From Trichomonas vaginalis G3 (Eukaryota > Parabasalia > Trichomonadida > Trichomonadidae): a DNA stretch of 64,000 bases. The stretch is taken from the NCBI RefSeq assembly GCF_026262505.1, contig NC_067206.1, positions 12,272,205 to 12,336,204 on the forward strand, written 5' to 3'. A program made the translations under genes and the position numbers. Below, piece by piece: positions 21,565-31,526 of the stretch; the stretch's first letter is position 1, and every line of letters starts with the position of its first letter. The notes under the pieces were generated by a model. The model searched no databases, was not told where the DNA came from, and was given only the letters and a program-made list of their open reading frames with translations.

Positions 21565-22050
21565 TTAGCAAGCACAAGGAACCGAATTTTCATAAGAAAA
21601 TTGAAAAACATTGAACATATCGAAGATGCTCTCATCAAAAACGCATGACTGAGAGTCAACAGATGAGTTAGCATCTGAAGCAGCTATTTTTTGTAACTTT
21701 TTCTGCTTGCGATATGATTCAATGTGGAAATTGTATCTGTTCTTTATGTTTCCGTCGGATCTGCCTGGGAAGTATTCGCGGAGTTTGCACCAGTGCTTTC
21801 CAATTTCTTGGACTAAAGAACGAAGACGCTCATCTTCTTCTTCTGTCCATTCTGTATTGGAAACATTTGGAGCTAAGTAGGTTCGATATCTTTCGCGACA
21901 TTGTTTTGATGTTTTGCCCATTGCTTCGGCAATGTTTCTCCAGTTTGGCTTTTCTGATGATGCAGCAACAAGGTTAATGAGGAGTTGATCCTGTTCCTTG
22001 GTGAACATCTGTCTCTTCTTCTGTACTGATACCATTTGTGTTGAGGTCAT
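21565..22050 (-). CDS. R2R3 Myb-like DNA-binding protein
   Basis: 161 residues, the usual size of the compact trichomonad Myb proteins. Repeat 1 (~13-60) reads FTKEQDQLLINLVAASSEKP, then NWRNIAEAMGKTSKQCRERY. Repeat 2 (~66-113) reads EWTEEEDERLRSLV, then HWCKLREYFPGRSDGNIKNR. Each has regularly spaced aromatic residues and a third helix that contacts DNA (KQCRERYRTYL and NIKNRYNFHI). A short basic stretch (RKQKKLQK) follows and may direct it to the nucleus. Trichomonad Mybs of this size bind promoter elements; the target here is unknown. The C-terminal ~35 residues are unstructured. Confidence 0.9.
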   Translation of the reverse strand: MTSTQMVSVQKKRQMFTKEQDQLLINLVAASSEKPNWRNIAEAMGKTSKQCRERYRTYLAPNVSNTEWTEEEDERLRSLVQEIGKHWCKLREYFPGRSDGNIKNRYNFHIESYRKQKKLQKIAASDANSSVDSQSCVFDESIFDMFNVFQFSYENSVPCAC

Positions 22051-22881
22051 TGTGTAGAAATGAAAATTTACATCAATCCTTCACTGGCACACCATCACGA
22101 ATTTTTTGAGAATTTAAGATCATTTTAACATGTCACTGTATCTCAATTTGAGCATAATTTTTTCATTCAAATTTGAATAGTAAATCAAAGATCAATTGCA
22201 GATATGATATATTGCATATATCAAAATTTTAAAAAATTTCATTTAAATTTTTAGAAAATTTTTCTGTTAAAAATTGATCTATAATTGTAAATATGATATA
22301 TCCAGAAAAATGTTGTGACATGTTTTCAGTATTCAATTCATTCAATTTTTGATCTGACAGTGCCAATTGAATATTGATTTGAGAAAAAAAATTGAGATAT
22401 CATATCATATATGTGATTAGAGGACATAAATAAATGAGTTCAAATTTCAATTGATTATTTCGGAATTATGTTTTTGGAAAGATAGTAATCTATTTGGTAA
22501 TTAGATGTAATTTCTGTTTTGCATGTAAAATTATCAAATTACAATGTGGCACTTTTTGAAACTATAGTTGAATGAGTTTAATTTCCATTCGAAGATCATA
22601 TGATTGAACTATCTTCTGGCTTACCGGTGCTTCTAATCTATACTAATCATAAAATCTAGGGTCCAAAATCGATTATTTTGCTCACAATTTTTTCCAAGAA
22701 ATTTGACCCAAGGTTTTGAAATTACTATTTACAAGATTTGATAAAACAATATGCACCGAATCAAGTACAAAACTAAAGCAGTTCAAAATCAAAAAGCCAA
22801 AGTTATTCTTGAATATGACATCAACCCCCACATCAATTGTTAAAATAATAAATAAAAATAATATTTATTATTAATAATTTT
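22051..22881. other. Gene-free AT-rich stretch
   Basis: It holds the 5' flank of the Myb gene and the 3' flank of Tudor-SN. No coding potential or repeats seen. Confidence 0.5.
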
Positions 22882-25008
22882 TTATATAAGAGATTCTTGT
22901 AAGCTCCAACCTCCAAACTTATTTTCCTTTGCGTTTGCCATTACCTTTCTGAGTTCCTTTACAACAGGAAGGAATAGCTGGTGCACGTCTTCATCAATTA
23001 CAGTGCAAATTCCGTCATGAACTAATGCGTACTGCAGAGTCATTGCCGCAGGAGTGTCATTCATCATCATCATTACGCAAGGAAGTTCTCTATCGAAAGG
23101 TCTTCTTATGTAAACACTATTTCCAAGTGCGAAAATGTTTGCGATATAGTTCAAACATGTTTCAGTGAACTGTTTCGATCTGTTTCTAAATGGCTGAATG
23201 AAAGCGAGTGATACAACAAATCCATTTGGTTGGTACTGCATCAATTCATCATCGTATTTCCTCAGATCAGAAACAAATGACCAAACATCAACACCGTAAT
23301 CAATTAAATTAACGAACACTTCTGGTCCACGATTTCTCACAACTTGTGCTCTGTAGTTCACACCATTTCTGACCATGATTACGTACTGGTCTTCCATTGG
23401 AAGCAATTCTAGTTGTGGGAAATCCGCCTTCAGAAGCTCATTGACTTTTGTTGAATTGTCATTTTGAGCTTGTACGGCGTAAGTTGTTTCATCAATTACT
23501 TTGGTAATGATGACAGGAATTGCTTTGTCTTTTGGAATCTGTGATGAATTCCTTCCTTCTGATTTGAAGATACCAATGGATTTGGATCTGGCTTCTTCAG
23601 CGTGCTGTTCTAACTCATCCTTGTTTGTCGATGGATCGTCTGTTGCAAGCTTGTTGTAGTGAACAAGGCCTTCGTGGACAGGAGGAACACGTGCATCGAG
23701 TTTTGAAATCGAATCGTAAATCAAAACTCTGTAATATCGGGAATGTTCTGCATAACGAGTGATTGTTACATCTACTTCGTGGTGGAGGAAGCAGCGCCTT
23801 AATACTTCCATAGCACGGCGTGATGTCCAGTCATTGGATTGTAAGGGGACTAATCCGACCAAAGATACTCTCAAAATTGTTTGTAAACTTGGAACAAACA
23901 ATTTCAAGTAAACCGAACCTGTTACTTCGACAATGATAGCTCTGACGTTCCTGGAGTACTCGTCTGCCATCAGGAGATCTCTGTCCTCTCTGTTTAGCTC
24001 TTTGACGAGGACTGGTTTGGGGATTTCGGATCCGAAAATTCCAATTTGATTTTCTTGGGCATAAAGGTAGGCATTTCGGATCTGTTCGATGTAATCGCTG
24101 TTCTTACGGACACGGTTGATGGAGAGGAGTGCGAGGCCTTTTCTGCAGAGCATTTCGTTCAAAATCTCGTTTCCGATTTTGATTGTGGCAAATTTCTTGT
24201 CAGCGCGGTCGTCGTCGAGTGTAATGTAGACTTCTTTGCCAATAACTGTTTCGCGGATGAAATTCCAGGCTTCGAAGCCAAATGGCTCTGAAATTCCATT
24301 GAAACTGAAATCTGGGCAATGGACGGTACTTAAGTAGAACAATTCTTCATCGCCACTCTCGTTGATGATTGTAAAGGTGTTTGAGGATGGAATGGCAAGA
24401 ATTTGGGCTGGAAATGGTTTCGTCCGAATTTCTTTGTAATTTGTATCGGCCCAAATGCCAGTTCCTTGACGCTTGGCTGTTGTCTCGAGAGCTTGGAAAT
24501 GGTTTGGCTTCGAAAGATAGTTTGATGTAAGTGAATTGAAACGAACAATGCCTTTGATTAGCATTGTGGCGCCAATATCGCGATTTCCTTGAGTAAGAGT
24601 ACCTACATAGCCATTTGGCGACTTTGTGTGAATTCTGAGTAAGAATTGTTTGTCTAAGAGATTTTCAACAAAGAAATCAATAAATAAATTACGAATAATT
24701 GGTGAACTGGATGTAATGTTTGTGTGTGCAATACCTGCAAGTTCTACTGGGAACTTCACACCATTTTCATTAACACAAATGAAAAGAAATGATTCCATTG
24801 AGATACCAAGTAAAGTAATTCTCAACTGTGCATTTTCTGCAAGTTCCTTATCGGAGAGTGGATGCGGATCTTTGATCTCATTTGATTTCGCAATTTTATT
24901 TAAATTTCCTAATGTTCCGGCATCAACATCTTTACCGATATTGACTGACTTGGTGGCATCTGACTTGGCTTGGTCACTATTAACACCTAAAAACCCTTGA
25001 TTATTCAT
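22882..25008 (-). CDS. Tudor staphylococcal nuclease protein (Tudor-SN/SND1-like)
   Basis: 708 residues from the ATG at 25008. An ATG 27 codons upstream is in frame, but the longer N-terminus is unlike the family, so the inner start is preferred. It contains staphylococcal-nuclease-like folds in tandem (for example ~195-330, with SGDEELFYLSTVHCPDF and FGFEAWNFIRETVIGKEVYI, and LLSINRVRKNSDYIEQIRNA). A Tudor domain follows with VRNGVNYRAQVVRNRG and VFVNLIDYGVDVWSF, embedded in a last split nuclease fold. Tudor-SN proteins bind RNA and methyl-arginine proteins and act in RNA decay, splicing and stress granules. Length is somewhat short of animal SND1 (~910), so one nuclease fold may be lost or diverged. 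Confidence 0.85.
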   Translation of the reverse strand: MNNQGFLGVNSDQAKSDATKSVNIGKDVDAGTLGNLNKIAKSNEIKDPHPLSDKELAENAQLRITLLGISMESFLFICVNENGVKFPVELAGIAHTNITSSSPIIRNLFIDFFVENLLDKQFLLRIHTKSPNGYVGTLTQGNRDIGATMLIKGIVRFNSLTSNYLSKPNHFQALETTAKRQGTGIWADTNYKEIRTKPFPAQILAIPSSNTFTIINESGDEELFYLSTVHCPDFSFNGISEPFGFEAWNFIRETVIGKEVYITLDDDRADKKFATIKIGNEILNEMLCRKGLALLSINRVRKNSDYIEQIRNAYLYAQENQIGIFGSEIPKPVLVKELNREDRDLLMADEYSRNVRAIIVEVTGSVYLKLFVPSLQTILRVSLVGLVPLQSNDWTSRRAMEVLRRCFLHHEVDVTITRYAEHSRYYRVLIYDSISKLDARVPPVHEGLVHYNKLATDDPSTNKDELEQHAEEARSKSIGIFKSEGRNSSQIPKDKAIPVIITKVIDETTYAVQAQNDNSTKVNELLKADFPQLELLPMEDQYVIMVRNGVNYRAQVVRNRGPEVFVNLIDYGVDVWSFVSDLRKYDDELMQYQPNGFVVSLAFIQPFRNRSKQFTETCLNYIANIFALGNSVYIRRPFDRELPCVMMMMNDTPAAMTLQYALVHDGICTVIDEDVHQLFLPVVKELRKVMANAKENKFGGWSLQESLI

Positions 25009-25768
25009 TTTTTTTTCTTCTGACCCGAAATCTATTTTTTTCCCCCTATCAAGAAAAATGGGTAATATATGATGGGCTTCCAATAACACTCGGCTGTGTG
25101 CATAATACTTTATCAGGCTTTACTAACCATACTGCTGAATTCGATATCATGTAAACCTCGATATCACTTTTGCGGGCACATAAGTTCCCAGAATGCTAAA
25201 ATGTGTGTTGCGCCATCGCCGAATATCAAATTAAATATAATAATTATTTTAATGAAATTTCATTAAAAATCTAATAGTTATTACGTCCTGTTGAATTACA
25301 ACAATTTATTTAACTTTTAAATCCATAAAACTCAAATGAGATAACATTACAGTCTTGTATTAGGTTGAAGATCTTTTTGATTTCGACCTTCTTATTCTTA
25401 TTTTGCTATTTTATATCTGTGGTCATTATTTTCCCATGTATAACTTTGCATTATTTCTTCTAATTAATTTAAAGGATATTTTGTATGGGGAAATGCAATT
25501 CTGATTCAAATTTTAATCGAAAATTTTGGGGCAAACGATTTTTTGTGAGTTAAAAATTGAAAATCTAGATTATGTTTCATGCGTATATGATTTTTATTTT
25601 AGACGATAAATTTATCATAAAGTCGACTTTCCGCCCAAAATTTTTGCGATTCACCTTTGAAATTACAATTGCGAATTTATGGGCATTTTCAGAAAAATAG
25701 CCGGTCGCTATCGCTCCATTTGCATTTTTCTGAAAACGCCCATAAATTGCTAATTTTAAAATATTTTC
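25009..25768. other. Spacer with one strong hairpin
   Basis: No gene was found. The 5' flank of Tudor-SN occupies the left side; the inverted repeat at 25674-25748 lies at the right, ending 20 bases before the ATG of the next ankyrin gene. Confidence 0.5.
25674..25748. repeat. 25-bp inverted repeat with 25-base loop
   Basis: AATTTATGGGCATTTTCAG with AAAAAT (25674-25698) and its complement (25724-25748) pair with one mismatch. The loop is richer in G and C (GCCGGTCGCTATCGCTCC). It could be a miniature element or a regulatory hairpin for the adjacent ankyrin gene. Confidence 0.7.
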
Positions 25769-27460
25769 ATGTCTGATCAATACAGCAAATTGCGAAGTAT
25801 CAATAAGTACTACATTGATTCATGTAATTCGTTATACCAGCTCAAAACAGAAAAAGAAGAGGAATTAAACACAATTTACAAAAAGATCATAACAGAATTG
25901 ATTGATTCAAAGAAATATCCACCCAAAAATATTATGGAGGATATTTTAAATATCATCCCGTATAATAATTGCTATACAAAATCATATTTATATCTTGTCA
26001 AACTCATATCTGATGATTATCATGTGGAAGAGGTCCATAATGTTAAAAATGTTTCAAACTTCCTATTTTATAAAGAATATGGAATTAAATTAGACAAATC
26101 AGATGATTTCAGAGATATCGAAACAGATAATCTCGATATTCATACAGAAAATACGATATACAGAGCAATTATGCATAATGATTTCGAAAAATTCATATTC
26201 TTCACTGAAAGAAATGAATTTGATGAAAGTCAAAAACTTAAAAGCGATTTATATCCTTTTTCTAAAGAGGGTTATTCGTTACTTGAATTATGTTGTTATC
26301 ATGGAGCTGTCGATTGTTTCAAATTCTTAAGAACGAAATTCGATTCAGAAATTACTCAAAAATGTCTAAAATTTTCATTTTTAGGTGGAAACAAAGAGAT
26401 CATGAGTGAATGTTTGAAATATCAAAAACCAAATTATAAGTGCATGAAATATGCAATTATTTCACACAACATTGATTTTATTACGTTCTTGATGAATGAA
26501 TACAATATAAATATCAATTGAGAAATTTGTGCAACTTACAAAAATCTTGATGCATTTTTAGTTTATTTCGACCAAACTAATGATATTCATGAATGCTTTA
26601 TTAATTCGGCGGAATTTTCTATTCCATCTCTTTGTGAATATTTCCTATCACAAGGTGCATATGTCAATGCAAAAAATTGTTATAAAGAAACTGCTCTTCA
26701 TCTTTCTGCAAGATATAATTGTAAAGAACTGGTCGAGGTTCTTCTTTCACATGATGCATATGTCAATGAAAAGAATAGTTCTAGAGATACCGCTCTTCAT
26801 CTTGCTGCAAGATATAATTGTAAAGAAATAGTCGAAGTACTTCTTTCACATGATGCAAATATCAATGAAAAAAATATATATGGAAAAACCGTTCTTCATG
26901 TTGCAGTAGATGATAATAATAAAGAAATGGTCGTCTTTCTTCTTTCACATGGTGCAAACATCAATGCAAAGGATGATAATGAAAGTACATCACTTCATCA
27001 TGCAGCTGGGAATAATCGTAAAGAAATGACCGAGCTTCTTCTTTCACATGGTTCAAATATCAATGAAAAAATAAAAATGGAGAAACCGCTCTTCATCTTG
27101 CAGCATGTCTTAATACAAAAGAAATAACCGAACTTATTCTTTCACATGGTGCAAATATCGATGAAAAAAATAAAGATGGATATACCGCTCTTCATTTTGC
27201 AGCAAGAAATAATTGCAAAGAAACAGCCGAACTTCTTCTTTCACGTGGGGCAAACATCTATGAAAAAAATGAATATGGATATACCGCTATTCATCTTGCA
27301 GCAGAATTTAATAGTAAAGAAACAGCTGAACTTCTTCTTTTACATGGTGCAAATATCGATGAAAAAGATAAATATGGATATACCGCTCTTCATCTTGCAA
27401 AAAATTTTTATCATGAAGAAATTGCCAAAATTTTTCTATCTCATGGTGCAAAAATATAAC
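25769..27460 (+). pseudogene. Ankyrin-repeat gene with an in-frame stop and a frameshift
   Basis: The first 250 codons give the helical N-terminal region typical of trichomonad ankyrin proteins (IDSCNSLYQLKTEKEEELN, and KYAIISHNIDFITFLMNEYN at the end). A TGA at 26519-26521 closes the frame, but the same frame goes on with ECFINSAEFSIPSLCEYFLS and then ankyrin repeats (ETALHLSARYNCKELVEVLL and on). Near 27067 one A seems lost from an A-run, and the repeats continue in another frame to a TAA at 27458-27460. There are about nine repeats of the type TALHLAA..NCKE.AELLLSHGANI(N/D)EKN. With two lesions the copy is probably not functional, unless the first 250 codons act alone. Confidence 0.75.
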
Positions 27461-28109
27461 GTTCTATTATATGATTCTATTATTTCTTTTTCTGTTATTT
27501 TCGATAATGAATTTCATTAGAACTAAAAAAATTATTACAGTCTTGCGATTTCTCGCGTCTTAAGCACTCACTGACGTCTAAAGACGATAAATACAAATTT
27601 GAAAACTTTGAAAAATTTTCGTGGAATCGTTTTGGAAATATAATAAATAACAATATTTCATAAATTTTGAAAATGTTCATTAAGAATACTGTATGTTCAT
27701 AATAGGATAAAGGAGAAGAAAGGAATAAATGACTGAATATTTCTTGTTTTCTATCAAGAAAAGTTGATATAGTGAAACAGTTCTTTGACTAAGATTTGTT
27801 ATTACGAAAAATCTCTCATGATGTAATATTGATAATAAAATGATTAAATACGTCGTTATGTATGAATAATAAAATAACAAGATTGATTTTCGAATGTTTT
27901 AATTTTAAGCAGTGAGAATAATTATCAAGATTTTTAGATTGCTACAAGAGGAAACTACAAGCAAAAATATCATGATCCTATCCACTGCATAAAGCCTAAT
28001 TTTTAGCGATGGATAGCCTGAAATCGCAAAAATTTAACCAAAAAAGCAGATGTAAGTGTGTTTGAAGATTAAAGAAATAATATATGATTTATAATAATAA
28101 ATACAAATT
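27461..28109. other. Gene-free spacer
   Basis: Convergent 3' flanks of the ankyrin pseudogene and the SAC-like gene. Only short random frames. Confidence 0.5.
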
Positions 28110-31100
28110 TTATTTCGCAGATCTAACATCGAAAGGAATCGGAGGCAAGTTGGAAAGAATTGATTCAGCATCTTTTTCAGTTGACTGGATGTAAAACACT
28201 CTAATTTGCGTTGCCTTCATTTTGTTCGGTAACAAAATGTCACATTCTTTTGGTTGAGAGTAACTGATGAACCTGTGCATGTATCTGTTTCCTTTCGGTG
28301 TCTTTACTTCAATGACAAGTGAATGCAAATTCTTCCATGTCTTGAAAAACCGTAAACCGCTAACAGCTGCCACTTTTTCGAAACTAAGAGTGTGAATCAA
28401 ATTCTTTTCTTCTACAGTTGAAGAGTAGTTAATTAGCATTACAAATTTTGGTTGATTTGCCGCCAAAATCTGTTTGATTTCCACTTTGTTTTTAACAGGT
28501 TTTCCGAATATTTTGATTCTTCTCAGTTCGATTTCTTCTCCGACAATTACAATCTCAAGGAAACGACTGTTTATTTTGCATTTCTTGTAACTACATGGCG
28601 GTGAAAAGTGAAGAACAACATTGTTGATTGTGACTGTCAAATTCTTGTCGCAAACTATTTCAACACCCGACAAAGCCATGTATGATTCCAATGCAACTAA
28701 AACATGCATCATGTTTACATTTGGTTTGTAAACTAACCTTGAATCACAGAAAACAGTTTCAAATGGAATTTTGTTCTCTCCAAGTGGTTGTTCATTTATC
28801 AATGCAAAATAAGGATACTTGCAAATAATTTCTGGATCTCTCCTCTCAACATATTTGGTCACTTCACTTTTGAACACTTCACTTTTTGCATTTTTAGAAA
28901 TTTCTTGTTTTTGATTTGAATTAACTTCATTTTTATCAGTTTTGGTCACTTCACTTTTTGTTGGTTTAGAAATTTCTTGTTTTTGAATTGAATCAACAAT
29001 TATTTTGTCACTTTTTGAGTTTTGTAAATTTTGGATATATTTCAAGAAATCAATAGATTTTTTGTGAGTTTGAATGAAAGGATTCAAATCCAAATACGAT
29101 TGAATTTTCTGAGAATTCAGAACTTCAATAGATTGTTGCAACTGTTTCAACTGTTGGTAGCAGAATCTACACACTTTGTTTTCTTTGAAATTAGTAATGT
29201 GTTCATTACAGAACCAATCCATGCAGAAACTACACTGCAAACAAGTATTTTTCTCTTGATTGCAATTTCTGCAAATTTTCTTTTTTCTGTTTTTCTGGTC
29301 AGTTTTATTCAGATTGAGCAGCAAACCTAAATCATATGTATCAGGATGTATGTCCATAGACACTAACTTAGTCTGCGCTTCTCCAACAGAGTGCAATCCC
29401 GTGACACGAGTGATTTCGTACTGTATAGATTCAGGAATTATATCTTCTCTCTTCTTGTGGTTCTTGCATTCCATCAAAACAACTCTCCGCCTGTCATCTG
29501 TCAATCTGGCCCTGTTTTGATTGGTAAATGGATATGAAAATGGTGGATTGTCATAACCAAATACACAAATTCCATTCAAAGTGGCATAATTTGACAAAGG
29601 TGAAGTGAACTCAAATGACAAAAATCTGACAGGTTCTACTTCGTAAACACGATTTATTTGGTCGTATTTCGTGTTGTTGTCTGAGAGTTTTACCGAGCAA
29701 ATGTTTGTTTTTTCATGGGAAATAGGTAAAGAAACAATTTCTGTCACATCAAATTGGCGGTTATTGTAAAGTCCGGCAGAAATGTGAACTGTTGCAGGGG
29801 ATATTGGGAAATTCTGGTTTTCAGACAATCCGAAGACAATTTCCGTCAAGAAAATCGGTTTTGACAAAATCAAAGTCAAAGGATTTTCAATTGAAAACGA
29901 AATTGGTTTAAATGACTGTCTAAGAAGGGAATTTCCGATGTTTTGGGGTTCCATGATGGCCGCATTAGCTTGGAATGATGCACAGGTCATCGTAAGAGGC
30001 TGTAACATGCTCATCATCGAAATTGAAATTTCGAAATTGTCGTACAAAGGGAAATCCTTGAATTTCTCATCGACATTCGCAAATTTTGTGACTATCTTCT
30101 TAAGAATTCCTATGCCGATGTTGCCAAATGACCTCATTGAGTGGGCGGTTGAAATAATGAACTTGGAACAGAGCTGTATGAATGATTGGGAGATCTGGGA
30201 GAAGTCTGTGAACGATTGGATGTTAGTTGTGATGATGTTAGTGGGTTTGATCGATTTAATTAGCAATGACAAAATGGCAAACAGTTCTTCTTCAATGGAA
30301 TCAACAAACGAGAATCGGAATGCACCTTGCTGGATAGAGGCAATCTCTGTGGTCGTTTTGTTCTCGAAAATTCTCGACATTCCGAAATTTTCAAATTTTG
30401 AAGAGGAAACTGAGTAAAAGAGATCGATAACAGATGGTATATTGTCGAGTTTGTCACTCGAGAATGCAAATTTTGTTTTAATCATTGAAACTTTCAGATT
30501 ATTTTCTTCATAATTGCAAAAACTTTGAATTTTGTTCATTAGTTTAGCGTAAGAAGGGTTCTTTGATTCATTGAATAGCATGATGTTCAAAATATTGTTG
30601 AAACCAGAAATTTTCGAAAGATTTTTGAAATAATTTTTAACAACTTTCTTTTCTTGACTCTCCTCTAACTTGTATGTATCAGAAACTGAAGGTACATCAC
30701 CAATATAGAAAACGTGAGATATTGTTTCATATCCTGAGCCTCTTGGAACGACATATGCGATTTCAATTTCATAATCCATATTTGACTCGCCATTAATATC
30801 AAATCCTCTTTCCTTTTTCTTGTTTGATGTAATTTTTCGAGAAATAAGTAAAACATCTGAAAGAAAAACGTCGATATAACAAAAAGCAAAAGATCCTTGG
30901 ATAACTCTGGGGCATAGGTTTGGTATCTGTATGTTTTCAAAAGCCACCGCTAATGTTTCGTTAACAGATGCAGAATAATTTGAATTTCTTGTAAAATGTT
31001 TAGAAATATCAAATGTTGGGCAAAAGTAATGATTGCATGAGAATGGGTAAGATCTGAGTTTCTCGATACTGAAATCTTGGGATGGTTCTCCGATCAAAAT

Positions 31101-31472
31101 TGAAAATCTGACAAATTCAACTTCTTTAATTTTATAAATTGGATGTTCATTCTTGTATTTATATAGAGTATCAACAGATTTTGTGAGAATAAGTATGCCT
31201 GCTTTGTCAATTGTAGTATATCCAAAAATTGAATGAGCTTTTACCATTGTTTCAATCATTTCATCGTTGGAAATGTAACTCAATGCCTCTTCTTCTGTTG
31301 ATAATATATCTTTTTTGAAAATTCCTGCATAACATGGAATGCCATAGTAAGGTTCGAATTTTATTACATGATAATATTCTGCACCGGCTGGATGCACTAT
31401 TAAATAGTTCTTTTTGGACTTAAGAGAAACAAAAACAGCTGAAGAATTTGCTGTTTTCGTTTCTCTATTCAT
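28110..31472 (-). CDS. SAC-domain-like protein with zinc cluster, probable pseudophosphatase
   Basis: 1120 residues. Residues ~1-430 follow the order of a SAC phosphoinositide phosphatase: GYTTIDKAGILILTKS, then YKIKEVEFVRF, then YFCPTFDISKHF, then PRVIQGSF, then VLLISRKITSNKKKERGFDI. The catalytic loop, normally RTNCxDxxDRTN, appears at ~383-395 as QQGAFRFSFVDSIEEELF, without the Cys and Arg of the CX5R site, so phosphatase activity is unlikely. A middle region (~440-700) is beta-rich. At ~734-770 a Cys/His cluster (CRNC, CLQC, SFCMDWFC, H, CRFC) should bind two zincs. The C-terminal ~250 residues are another beta region. A membrane-lipid or scaffold role is inferred; SAC9-like proteins also join SAC to other modules. 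Confidence 0.6.
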   Translation of the reverse strand: MNRETKTANSSAVFVSLKSKKNYLIVHPAGAEYYHVIKFEPYYGIPCYAGIFKKDILSTEEEALSYISNDEMIETMVKAHSIFGYTTIDKAGILILTKSVDTLYKYKNEHPIYKIKEVEFVRFSILIGEPSQDFSIEKLRSYPFSCNHYFCPTFDISKHFTRNSNYSASVNETLAVAFENIQIPNLCPRVIQGSFAFCYIDVFLSDVLLISRKITSNKKKERGFDINGESNMDYEIEIAYVVPRGSGYETISHVFYIGDVPSVSDTYKLEESQEKKVVKNYFKNLSKISGFNNILNIMLFNESKNPSYAKLMNKIQSFCNYEENNLKVSMIKTKFAFSSDKLDNIPSVIDLFYSVSSSKFENFGMSRIFENKTTTEIASIQQGAFRFSFVDSIEEELFAILSLLIKSIKPTNIITTNIQSFTDFSQISQSFIQLCSKFIISTAHSMRSFGNIGIGILKKIVTKFANVDEKFKDFPLYDNFEISISMMSMLQPLTMTCASFQANAAIMEPQNIGNSLLRQSFKPISFSIENPLTLILSKPIFLTEIVFGLSENQNFPISPATVHISAGLYNNRQFDVTEIVSLPISHEKTNICSVKLSDNNTKYDQINRVYEVEPVRFLSFEFTSPLSNYATLNGICVFGYDNPPFSYPFTNQNRARLTDDRRRVVLMECKNHKKREDIIPESIQYEITRVTGLHSVGEAQTKLVSMDIHPDTYDLGLLLNLNKTDQKNRKKKICRNCNQEKNTCLQCSFCMDWFCNEHITNFKENKVCRFCYQQLKQLQQSIEVLNSQKIQSYLDLNPFIQTHKKSIDFLKYIQNLQNSKSDKIIVDSIQKQEISKPTKSEVTKTDKNEVNSNQKQEISKNAKSEVFKSEVTKYVERRDPEIICKYPYFALINEQPLGENKIPFETVFCDSRLVYKPNVNMMHVLVALESYMALSGVEIVCDKNLTVTINNVVLHFSPPCSYKKCKINSRFLEIVIVGEEIELRRIKIFGKPVKNKVEIKQILAANQPKFVMLINYSSTVEEKNLIHTLSFEKVAAVSGLRFFKTWKNLHSLVIEVKTPKGNRYMHRFISYSQPKECDILLPNKMKATQIRVFYIQSTEKDAESILSNLPPIPFDVRSAK

Positions 31473-31526
31473 ATTTTAAATTTTGGGGTCAAACAAAAAT
31501 AAATTGGGGATATCAAGAAAAAAAAA

